Source: Acetobacteraceae bacterium (GTDB taxonomy: Bacteria > Pseudomonadota > Alphaproteobacteria > Acetobacterales > Acetobacteraceae). Taken from it: a stretch of DNA of 19,640 bases. Under the pieces are notes generated by a model. That model had not been told where the DNA came from and searched no databases. It saw only the letters and a program-made list of their open reading frames with translations. Below are positions 1-6,073 of this stretch, in pieces. The translations under genes were made by a program, and so were the position numbers. Position 1 is the stretch's first letter, and each line of letters opens with the position of its first letter. The DNA is taken from the NCBI GenBank assembly GCA_027489135.1, contig JAIYAI010000325.1, forward strand, positions 1 to 19,640. Reading direction: 5' to 3'.

Positions 1-501
1 CTGCGTCGTCCCGCGCCGCCGCCGCTGCGCGTGGTCCAGGGCCGCCTCGCCGCGCTCGACCCCGCCCAGGCCGCGCTGCTCGGCGCCGCCATCGCAGAGG
101 CCGCGGCGGAGGAGGGGCAGGGCTTCGGCGTGCCGCCGCGCCCGACCATCCCGCTCGCCTCCGGCCCGGACGGCACGGGGATGATCGCCACCGTGATTCG
201 CCTCGGCCAGGGCGCGCCGCAGGGTGCCGCGGCGGCCGTGTTCGTGCAGCACCCCTTCGCCGCGCCCGCCGCGCCGATCGAGGCCTTCGGCGCGCTGCAC
301 GGGCTGACGCCGGCGGAGATCCGCTGCCTCGGCGAGATCGCGCTGGGGCGGACGGTGCCGGAGGCAGCGGCGGCGCTCGGCGTCGGCGTCGCCACGGCGC
401 GCAGCCATGTGCACCAGATCCTGACCAAGACCGGCGCGTCGCGGCAGCCCGAGCTGATCCGCATGCTGGCCGCCTTCGCGCCGCCCCTGCGGGCGGAGTG
501 A
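1..501 (+). CDS. LuxR-type HTH transcriptional regulator, 5'-truncated by window edge
   Basis: The frame is open from base 1 to the TGA at 499-501, giving 166 visible residues; the true start lies upstream of the window, so the in-frame GTG at 31 is not taken as the start. The last ~65 residues form a LuxR/GerE-type DNA-binding domain: it opens with LTPAEIRCLGEIALG, has the recognition-helix stretch GVGVATARSHVHQILTKTG and ends SRQPELIRML. The preceding Ala/Pro-rich part resembles the degenerate PAS-like sensory region of similar one-component LuxR regulators, but I cannot assign a ligand. It converges on the GRDP-like gene, with only two bases between the stop codons and no terminator between them, so its transcript probably runs antisense into that gene. 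The family is well supported; the target genes are unknown. Confidence 0.85.
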   Translation: MRRPAPPPLRVVQGRLAALDPAQAALLGAAIAEAAAEEGQGFGVPPRPTIPLASGPDGTGMIATVIRLGQGAPQGAAAAVFVQHPFAAPAAPIEAFGALHGLTPAEIRCLGEIALGRTVPEAAAALGVGVATARSHVHQILTKTGASRQPELIRMLAAFAPPLRAE

Positions 502-503
502 AC

Positions 504-1193
504 TCAGTCGCCGCCCCCGCCACCGCAGCCGCCGCCATCCCCGCCGCAGCCCCCATCGCCGCCACCCCCGCAACCCGCGACCAGGCTGCCGCCGGAGCAC
601 CCCATCGAAAGCTCCACCGTTCCCCTGCGCCGCGCCTCCCGCAGCCCGGGGTAGTGCAGCCGCAGCGTCCCGGCGCCGGCCCGGACCACCGCCGGATCGC
701 CCGTGGCGAGCACGCTCTCCGCCTGGATCAGCGCCTCCGCCGGGCGGGGCCAGAGCGCTGGGTCCGGGTCCTGGCCATAGGCGGCGCGCCAGGCGGCCCA
801 GCTGCGCGCGCTGCCGGCGCTGCTGCCGCCCTCCGGGTCGTGGTCGATGAAGCGCCCGGCCACCGCGTCGCAGAAGCGGCGGTAGAGCGCGGTGCAGCAG
901 ATCAACTCGTGCCAGAAGGCGTCGACCTGGCGGCTGTCCATGCCAAGCGGGACGGGGCTCGCGGCCACCAGGGCGAACCAGCGGCGGAAGGCACGTTCCA
1001 CCCGGGCGGCCTCCGCGGCATCGGCGCCGCTGACGGCCCGCCAGCGCCGGACCGCGGGGCCGAGGTCGAAGTCCCGGCAGGCGGCGAGGTCCGCCCGGGG
1101 CCGCCGCTGTGCCGCGCGAGCCTGCTGGATGGCGCGGTGCAGCAGCGCCACGACCGTGCCGGCGAAGATGAGGGGGACGAGGATATCGATCAT
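504..1193 (-). CDS. GRDP-like glycine-rich domain protein, membrane-anchored
   Basis: A 229-residue protein. The start at 1193 is chosen over an upstream in-frame ATG at 1235 because GGGAGA lies seven bases before it and the upstream ATG falls next to the terminator hairpin. Residues 2-20 form one hydrophobic helix (IDILVPLIFAGTVVALL), a likely membrane anchor. The middle carries VDAFWHELI (residues 90-98), then YRRFC and DHDP, matching the D-x-x-W-H ... Y-x-x-F-C ... H-x-P pattern of bacterial glycine-rich domain-containing (GRDP-like) proteins. The last ~33 residues are almost only Gly, Asp and Cys, with cysteines at 199, 208, 216 and 223, which could bind metal or form disulphides. The biochemical role of the family is not established. 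The family call rests on motif recall, so moderate confidence; the gene itself is clear. Confidence 0.72.
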   Translation of the reverse strand: MIDILVPLIFAGTVVALLHRAIQQARAAQRRPRADLAACRDFDLGPAVRRWRAVSGADAAEAARVERAFRRWFALVAASPVPLGMDSRQVDAFWHELICCTALYRRFCDAVAGRFIDHDPEGGSSAGSARSWAAWRAAYGQDPDPALWPRPAEALIQAESVLATGDPAVVRAGAGTLRLHYPGLREARRRGTVELSMGCSGGSLVAGCGGGGDGGCGGDGGGCGGGGGD

Positions 1194-1207
1194 ACGGTTT
1201 CTCCCGT

Positions 1208-1220
1208 GTTGTTGTTGTTG
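1208..1220 (-). repeat. (CAA)4 trinucleotide run in the leader of the GRDP-like gene
   Basis: The plus strand reads GTTGTTGTTGTTG, so the minus-strand leader has four CAA units between the hairpin and the GGGAGA ribosome-binding site of the gene starting at 1193. CAA repeats form little RNA structure, which could keep the start site open right after a very stable hairpin. The repeat is seen; the effect is inferred. Confidence 0.5.
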
Positions 1221-1228
1221 TGGTCTGG

Positions 1229-1265
1229 AAAGCAAAAGAGCCGCAGGCGGTGTGCCTGCGGCTCT
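1229..1265 (-). terminator. Rho-independent terminator, 12-bp perfect stem with U-rich tail
   Basis: Bases 1237-1248 (AGAGCCGCAGGC) pair perfectly with 1254-1265 (GCCTGCGGCTCT) around a five-base loop. On the minus strand the stem is followed by TTTTGCTTT; the plus strand has no T run. This best fits termination of the penicillin-acylase transcript, whose stop codon is 145 bases upstream. Because a candidate minus-strand promoter lies between that stop and this hairpin, it could also act as an attenuator in the leader of the GRDP-like gene. Confidence 0.8.
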
Positions 1266-1374
1266 CGGGGGACGCTCGGTCCCGGTTCGGTGCGGGGCCC
1301 GCTCTGCGGCCGGCCCCTATGATCTCGCTCTCGGTGCCCGTTCCGCGGGCCGTCTTCGTTGTTCATCTATCTAT

Positions 1375-1403
1375 ATAGTAGATTATGGGCTGGCGCCCGG
1401 CAA
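1375..1403 (-). promoter_or_regulatory. Candidate sigma-70-type promoter for the GRDP-like gene
   Basis: On the minus strand TTGCCG (1398-1403) is followed after exactly 17 bases by TACTAT (1375-1380). The flanking sequence is strikingly AT-rich for this window (ATAATCTACTATATAGATAG). Each hexamer matches the consensus at four of six positions. It would give a leader of about 170 nucleotides containing the 1237-1265 hairpin before the ATG at 1193. No sequence elsewhere in this gap looks more promoter-like. Confidence 0.4.
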
Positions 1404-1409
1404 GCCCCA

Positions 1410-3929
1410 TCATGGCACCAGTGTGATCCGCCCGGCCGTCGCCGGCCCTCGGTCCAGCACGAGCATCCGCCCCGCCGCCCAGGCCGGCACCAGGTCGCCC
1501 CAATGCGGCGCGAAGGGGTGGCCCGATTGCCCACCGGCGATGATGGCGAAGGTCGCGTCCGGATCGCCGAGATCCGCGACCAGCCGCAACCCCGCCCCGT
1601 GCACGTTCTGGAAGCGCTCGGCGCCCCCCCCCGACCCCTGGCCGCGATAGCTCCCGCGGTTCACCGTCTCCCCGTCGCCCGCTGTCGCCGCGCCGCGCGC
1701 CGTCATGGCCCCGAGCACCGGCAGGAAGCGCAGCACCGGGTGCTCGAAGCGCGCGACATGCGCCGGCCCCCAGCGCCAGGCGGCGGGATCCGGGCCGTGG
1801 CGCGGCGCGAGGCCGGCGACCGCACGCTCCAGCGCGCGCGCCGCCAGCGCCGCGCAGTCGCCGCCGCACCACGCCGCCACCTGGGCCGCGCCGCGCTCAC
1901 CCGGGCCCATCAGCACGGCCATGAATTCCGGGCTGCCGCCGGGCCGCGCGGCGGGCGGGATGGCGGCGGCCTCCAGCACCAGGGCCAGCACCGCCTCCCG
2001 CCAGGCGGCGAGGATCAGGGGCTCCGGCCGGTCCGCGGCCGCCGTCCCGTCCCAGCCGCGCAGCAGGTCCAGCGCCACGCCGGCCGCGCCGTCCGGTCGT
2101 GGGGCCCGCTGCAACGCCGCGCCCGGCGCCAGCAGGTCGCGCGCCAGCAGCGACACGGCGTCCATCTGCATCGCGGCGAAGCCCTCGGCATCGTGCCGCG
2201 GCGCGGCGCCGAGCATCTGGCCGATGCGGCGGAACCGCCAGTCGCCGGGCCAGTCCCGCGCCAGCCGGTCGTCGCCCCGCGGCGCCACGCGGTTGTTGGC
2301 GTTGGCGACGATGCCGCTCTCCGGCGCCACGACATGCGGCAGGGCGTCGAAGGAGATGAAGCCGTCCCAGGCCTGGCGGCCGTCCCAGCCGCGCGCCGGC
2401 CAGCCCGTATTGCCGCCGGGGCGGCGCGGAATGCGCCCGGTCAGGAACAGCGCAATGCCGCCGGCCCGGTCGGCGACCGTCAGGTTCTGCGGCGGGCTGG
2501 TGATCAGGGCCGCCGCCGCGCGGGCCTCGGCGACGGAGGTCGCCCGGTTCAGCGCCAGCAGCCCCTGCGCCGCGGTGTCCGCTGGCGCGAGATTGGCCAT
2601 GGCAACCGCCACCACGGTGCCGGCGCTGGCGCGCACTGCCTCGTCGAGGTCGGAGATCACCGGGCCGTGCCGCGTCTCGCGCACCCGCAGCATCTCCGGC
2701 GCGTCGCGGCCGCGGACGCGGATGGTCTCGATGCGGGTCTCGAAGGGACGGGGGCCGTCGGGCGTCTGGTAGCCGGCTTCGCCCACCAGGCGCTCGACGA
2801 AGAGGTCCTGGGTGTCGGCATGGGTGGTTGTGAAGCCCCAGGCGAGGTGCTCGTTGCGGCCGATGACGATGAGCGGAACGCCGGGGCTGGTCGCGCCTGC
2901 GCGGACCCGTCCGCCAGGCACGTTTCCCGGCAGGTCGATGCGCGCCAGGTACCAGGTGGGGGGCATCTGGAAGCCGAGATGCGGGTCGCTCGCCAGCAGC
3001 GCCGCGCCGGTGGCGGAGCGGGATGGCGCCACGGCCCAGGCATTGCTGGCGCTCGCCGGCAGTGACCCTGGGTCGTCGGGAAAGCGGGGCAGGGCGGCCG
3101 CGAGCCGGTCCAGGTGACATGCGCCCAACAGCGAGTAGCGCTCGTTGAGCAAGGCTTGCCGCAGCGTCTCCCGCTGGTCGTGCGATCCGTCCCGGCGCGT
3201 CTCCCGCTGGTCCGGGAGGACGCGGTCGGGCCGCCCCGCGCTCTCATCTGGCGGCCAGAGATCGGCGATGCGGGCCATCGGTACCCCGGCCGCCGCAAGC
3301 CGCTCCCGCGCCAGTTCCGCCCGCCAGTCGCCGGAGAGCCACAGCCCCATGATCTTCGCCCAGGCGAGGCTGTGCTCCGGCGCCCAGGGCTCCGGCGGGC
3401 CAAGGGCGATGAACTCCGGCGCCGCGAGCCGTCCGCGTGCCGCGATCCAGGCATTCACCCCCGCGGTGTAGGCGGCGAGCAGGGTGCGGGTCTCCTCGGG
3501 CAGCGTCGCCAGATCGGCACGGGCGCGCTGCGCCAGGCCGAGGGTGCGCACGAAGCGGTCGCTGCGCAGGGCGGGCGGGCCGAGAACCTCGGCGAGGCGG
3601 CCCTCCGCGCCCCGCCGCATCAGGTCCATCTGGAACATGCGGTCCCGCGCATGCAGCAGGCCGAGGGCGACGGCGGCGTCGTGCTCGGAGCCTGCCGCGA
3701 TACGCGGCACGCCGGCGGCGTCGAGGGTGATGCGCACGGGTGCCTGCAGGGCGGGAATGGTCAGCGTCGCCTCCGGCGCCGGCAGCGAGGCGCGGAGCAT
3801 GGCCGCCAGGGTGAACCCGGCGAGCACCAGGGCGGCGCCGAAGGCCGCCAGCCCGCGCCCGGCCCAGCGGGCAAGGCCGCGCCGCCACCCGCCGGCGCGC
3901 GTGGCGATCAGGCGGCGGCGCGGCGGCAT
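1410..3929 (-). CDS. Penicillin acylase (penicillin amidase) family Ntn-hydrolase
   Basis: An 839-residue protein if started at 3929; three more in-frame ATGs at 3962, 3995 and 4028 could extend it by 11, 22 or 33 residues. After a basic N-terminus there is one hydrophobic segment (about residues 24-47), a signal anchor or uncleaved signal. The acylase fold follows: PVRITLDAAGVPRIAA, then GLLHARDRMFQMDL typical of the alpha chain, then the nucleophile motif S-N-A-W at Ser295 (codon 3045-3047), which would become the N-terminus of the beta chain after self-cleavage. GPVISD and NRVAPRGDD lie in the beta part. Length fits the family. Members cleave amide bonds of beta-lactams, acyl-homoserine lactones or similar amides in the periplasm; the substrate cannot be told here. 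A DQRET duplication sits in the spacer before Ser295. It is divergent from the glycosyltransferase set. Confidence 0.9.
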   Translation of the reverse strand: MPPRRRLIATRAGGWRRGLARWAGRGLAAFGAALVLAGFTLAAMLRASLPAPEATLTIPALQAPVRITLDAAGVPRIAAGSEHDAAVALGLLHARDRMFQMDLMRRGAEGRLAEVLGPPALRSDRFVRTLGLAQRARADLATLPEETRTLLAAYTAGVNAWIAARGRLAAPEFIALGPPEPWAPEHSLAWAKIMGLWLSGDWRAELARERLAAAGVPMARIADLWPPDESAGRPDRVLPDQRETRRDGSHDQRETLRQALLNERYSLLGACHLDRLAAALPRFPDDPGSLPASASNAWAVAPSRSATGAALLASDPHLGFQMPPTWYLARIDLPGNVPGGRVRAGATSPGVPLIVIGRNEHLAWGFTTTHADTQDLFVERLVGEAGYQTPDGPRPFETRIETIRVRGRDAPEMLRVRETRHGPVISDLDEAVRASAGTVVAVAMANLAPADTAAQGLLALNRATSVAEARAAAALITSPPQNLTVADRAGGIALFLTGRIPRRPGGNTGWPARGWDGRQAWDGFISFDALPHVVAPESGIVANANNRVAPRGDDRLARDWPGDWRFRRIGQMLGAAPRHDAEGFAAMQMDAVSLLARDLLAPGAALQRAPRPDGAAGVALDLLRGWDGTAAADRPEPLILAAWREAVLALVLEAAAIPPAARPGGSPEFMAVLMGPGERGAAQVAAWCGGDCAALAARALERAVAGLAPRHGPDPAAWRWGPAHVARFEHPVLRFLPVLGAMTARGAATAGDGETVNRGSYRGQGSGGGAERFQNVHGAGLRLVADLGDPDATFAIIAGGQSGHPFAPHWGDLVPAWAAGRMLVLDRGPATAGRITLVP
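3164..3212. repeat. Direct repeat of 16 bp spaced 33 bp, inside the acylase gene
   Basis: GCGTCTCCCGCTGGTC occurs at 3164-3179 and again at 3197-3212, exactly 33 bases (11 codons) apart. In the acylase it encodes DQRET twice, at about residues 240-244 and 251-255, in the presumed spacer region some 40 residues before the catalytic serine. It is in frame and does not disrupt the reading frame. Confidence 0.75.
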
Positions 3930-4056
3930 GGGGCGGGCGCCTCGTGACTGCCGGGGTGGCATTGGGCGGGCGCCTCGTGACTGCCGGGGTGGCATTGGGA
4001 GGGCGCCTCGTGACTGCCGGGGTGGCATGGGGCGGGCGCCTCATGGCTGCCGGGGT
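3925..4056. repeat. Tandem array, four 33-bp units over the acylase start
   Basis: Four contiguous units start at 3925, 3958, 3991 and 4024. Each has the form GGCATnGGGnGGGCGCCTCG followed by TGACTGCCGGGGT, with one to four differences between copies; a fragment of a fifth begins at 4057. On the minus strand every unit carries an ATG (4028, 3995, 3962, 3929), all in the acylase frame, each preceded at ten bases by GAGG. In the fourth unit a G-to-A change (TCG to TCA on the plus strand at 4041-4043) makes an in-frame TGA, which closes the frame upstream of the ATG at 4028. There are no spacers, so it is not a CRISPR array. Confidence 0.92.
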
Positions 4057-4155
4057 GGCATGGCGCAGGCGACGGACGGTCGGCGCGGAGCATGGGCCCA
4101 GGATATGGGCGATGCGCCGTGCTCTGCGAAGCGCCAATTCCGCGGTTCCGCGACG

Positions 4156-4254
4156 CTGCCGCCGGGATGGCGCCGGGGCGGGAATTCTCCGGTGCCGGGA
4201 CCGCACCGGGTCCGTGATCCTCTGCCGCCGGGATGGCGCGGGGGCAGGGCGCCA
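4156..4254. repeat. Degenerate 33-bp-periodic repeat, about three units
   Basis: CTGCCGCCGGGATGGCGC occurs at 4156 and again at 4222, 66 bases (two periods of 33) apart. The unit between them, from 4189, aligns with the first at roughly two thirds of positions. The unit sequence is unrelated to the neighbouring 3925-4056 array although the period is the same. Confidence 0.65.
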
Positions 4255-4278
4255 CACAGGGAGCACCCAGCGACTCCG

Positions 4279-4323
4279 GCCGCGGGCTTTTTGCCGGCGC
4301 GGCGATCCATGATAACCCGCGGC
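4279..4323 (+). promoter_or_regulatory. Inverted repeat and possible promoter ahead of the glycosyltransferase set
   Basis: GCCGCGGG (4279-4286) is the reverse complement of CCCGCGGC (4316-4323), with a 29-base centre containing TTTTTGCCGG and ATGATAAC, the least GC-rich stretch in this gap. GATAAC ends 27 bases before the ATG at 4343, so it could be a -10 element with a poor -35 upstream. The inverted repeat is seen; the promoter or operator role is a guess. Confidence 0.3.
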
Positions 4324-4342
4324 GACCCGGTCGGAGACCACG

Positions 4343-5347
4343 ATGCCATCCCCGCAGGAGAGCCCCAGCACCGCGGCGCGCCTGCCGCGCCCGGATCCCT
4401 TCCTGCTCTCCCTCGTCGTGCCCGTGCTGAACGAGGAGGAGGCGATCCCCGTCTTCCTCGCCGCTGTGGACCAGCTGCTCGGCGGCACCGGCCTCGACCT
4501 GGAGATCCTCTTCGTCGACGACGGGTCTACCGATGCCACGCGGGCGGTCATCGCGGCGCATGCCGCGCGGGATCCGCGCATCCGCGGCCTGTCGCTGTCG
4601 CGCAATTTCGGCAAGGAGGCGGCGCTGTCCGCAGGCCTCGACCACGCCCGCGGCGATGCGGTGGTGCCGATCGACGTCGACCTTCAGGACCCGCTGGAGC
4701 TGATCCCGCAATTCGTCGCGCGCTGGCGCGAGGGCTACGACGTCGTCTACGGCGTGCGCGCCGACCGCAGCACGGACCACCCCCTCAAGCGCCTCTCGGC
4801 CAGTCTCTTCTACCGCGTCTTCAATGCGGTGGCCGACACGCGCATCCCGATGGACACCGGCGATTTCCGCCTGATGGACCGCCGGGTCGTCGCGGTGGTG
4901 CGGCAGTTGCCGGAACGCGAGCGCTTCATGAAGGGCCTTTTCGCCTGGGTCGGCTTCCGCAGCATCGGCGTGACCTTCGAGCGCGCGGCGCGGAGCGCCG
5001 GGACGACCAAGTGGAAGCCCTTCCGGCTCTGGCGCTTCGCGGTGCAGGGGCTGACCAGCTTCTCCACCCTGCCGCTGCAGGTCTGGGTCTATCTCGGTGC
5101 CGTGATCGCGCTCTCGGCCTTCCTCTACGGCAGCTTCATCGTGCTGCGCACCCTGGTGCTGGGCATCGACCTGCCAGGCTACCCCTCGCTGATGGTGGTG
5201 GTGCTGTTCCTCGGCGGCGTGCAGCTGCTGTCGCTCGGCGTCATCGGCGAGTATCTCGGGCGCCTCTACACGGAGGTGAAGGCGCGCCCGCTCTACGTGG
5301 TGGACGAGCTTTTTCCCCCGGACCGCACCGGCAGGCAGGACATCTGA
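4343..5347 (+). CDS. Polyprenyl-phosphate glycosyltransferase, GT2 (GtrB/DPM1-like)
   Basis: A 334-residue protein; GGAGA seven bases ahead of the ATG supports this start. The N-terminal GT-A domain has VVPVLNEEEAIPVFL (25-39), FVDDGSTDATRAV (57-69), SRNFGKEAAL and the nucleotide-sugar and metal site DVDLQDP (111-117). Two membrane segments follow in the C-terminal third, after the typical TTKW element, ending VIGEYLGRLYTEVK. This layout is that of GtrB/YfdH and dolichol-phosphate-mannose synthase-like enzymes, which move a sugar from a nucleotide donor to undecaprenyl phosphate on the cytoplasmic face. It is the first gene of a three-gene set (three bases to the methyltransferase), and the third member is a membrane transferase of the type that uses such lipid-linked sugars. 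No GtrA-like flippase is present. The sugar is unknown. Confidence 0.9.
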   Translation: MPSPQESPSTAARLPRPDPFLLSLVVPVLNEEEAIPVFLAAVDQLLGGTGLDLEILFVDDGSTDATRAVIAAHAARDPRIRGLSLSRNFGKEAALSAGLDHARGDAVVPIDVDLQDPLELIPQFVARWREGYDVVYGVRADRSTDHPLKRLSASLFYRVFNAVADTRIPMDTGDFRLMDRRVVAVVRQLPERERFMKGLFAWVGFRSIGVTFERAARSAGTTKWKPFRLWRFAVQGLTSFSTLPLQVWVYLGAVIALSAFLYGSFIVLRTLVLGIDLPGYPSLMVVVLFLGGVQLLSLGVIGEYLGRLYTEVKARPLYVVDELFPPDRTGRQDI

Positions 5348-5350
5348 CGC

Positions 5351-6073
5351 ATGGACCTCAAGGAACTGGAGATCCTCGGCGAGCAGGTCGAGAGCCACTG
5401 GTACTACCAGGCCAAGGCGGCGGCCCTGCTGCGGCTGATCGGCGACCTCTCGCCGCGCCAGGTGCTTGATGTCGGCGCGGGGTCGGGCTTCTTCTCCCGC
5501 CAGGTGCTGGCACGCACGGGCGCGACCTCGGCCACCTGCGTCGATCCCGGCTACCCGGCCGACAGCGACACCATCGCGCATGGCAAGCCGCTGCTGTTCC
5601 GCCGCGGGGTGGAGCACGACCCGGCCGACCTCGTGCTGCTGATGGACGTGCTGGAGCATGTCGACGACGATGTCGGCCTGCTGCGGATGTACGCCGATCC
5701 CGCCCCCGCCGGCGCCCGCTTCGTCATCACCGTCCCCGCCTTCCAGTGGCTCTGGAGCGGGCATGACATCTTCCTCGAGCATCGCCGCCGCTACACCCTG
5801 GCGCAGATCGAGGGCGTCGCGCGCGCCGCGGGGCTCGAGGTCGAGCGCGGCGCCTACTACTTCGGCGCGGTCTTCCCCCTCGCTGTGGCGGCACGGATGG
5901 CGGGCAGGCTGCTGTCGGGCGGGAAGATGGAGGCGAAGAGCCAGATGCGCATGCATGGCGCGCTGGCCAACAGCGTGCTGCTCGGCGCCTGCCGCGCCGA
6001 GCTGCCGGTGTTTCCGGCCAATCGCCTCGCCGGCCTCAGCGCCTTCGTCCGGGCGCGCAAGGCGGCGACATGA
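5351..6073 (+). CDS. Class I SAM-dependent methyltransferase
   Basis: A 240-residue protein with the Rossmann SAM-binding motif VLDVGAGSGFFS (38-49), an acidic residue after the second strand (TCVDPGY), and LLMDVLEHVDDD, the motif-IV region of this superfamily. The sequence then has VITVPAFQWLWSGHD and HRRRYT, common in small-molecule or sugar/lipid methyltransferases rather than DNA or rRNA enzymes. It starts three bases after the GT2 stop and overlaps the next gene by four bases (ATGA at 6070-6073), so the three genes are almost surely co-transcribed and translationally coupled. It may methylate the sugar or lipid carrier handled by its neighbours; this is inferred from position only. Confidence 0.85.
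   Translation: MDLKELEILGEQVESHWYYQAKAAALLRLIGDLSPRQVLDVGAGSGFFSRQVLARTGATSATCVDPGYPADSDTIAHGKPLLFRRGVEHDPADLVLLMDVLEHVDDDVGLLRMYADPAPAGARFVITVPAFQWLWSGHDIFLEHRRRYTLAQIEGVARAAGLEVERGAYYFGAVFPLAVAARMAGRLLSGGKMEAKSQMRMHGALANSVLLGACRAELPVFPANRLAGLSAFVRARKAAT

Larger units (their letters stand above)
3930..4342. other. Divergent intergenic region of 413 bp, acylase / glycosyltransferase
   Basis: This gap separates the minus-strand acylase from the plus-strand glycosyltransferase set. It holds most of the 33-bp array (to 4056), a second degenerate 33-bp-periodic stretch (4156-4254) and, near the glycosyltransferase start, an 8-bp inverted repeat with an AT-richer centre (4279-4323). Long overlapping frames cross it on both strands, but they encode only repeated Arg/Pro-rich peptides, so I call no gene here. 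Confidence 0.6.

Noticed and set aside
1237..1265. Possible tRNA or structured RNA
   Set aside because: There is only a single 12-bp stem with a five-base loop; no cloverleaf arms or CCA end. A terminator explains it better.
3930..4028. Longest acylase start at 4028 as the default start
   Set aside because: The extra 33 residues are just three copies of a repeat-encoded MPPRQSRGARP-type peptide in front of an otherwise normal signal anchor, so 3929 was used, with the other starts noted.
3925..4056. CRISPR-like direct repeats of 33 bp
   Set aside because: Units are contiguous with no spacers, vary between copies, have no cas genes nearby and encode part of the acylase frame.
3908..5956. Long minus-strand open frame (682 codons) over the glycosyltransferase and methyltransferase
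   Set aside because: Antisense to two well-supported genes; its only regular feature (PGSHEAPAPCH repeats) comes from the 33-bp array read in another frame.
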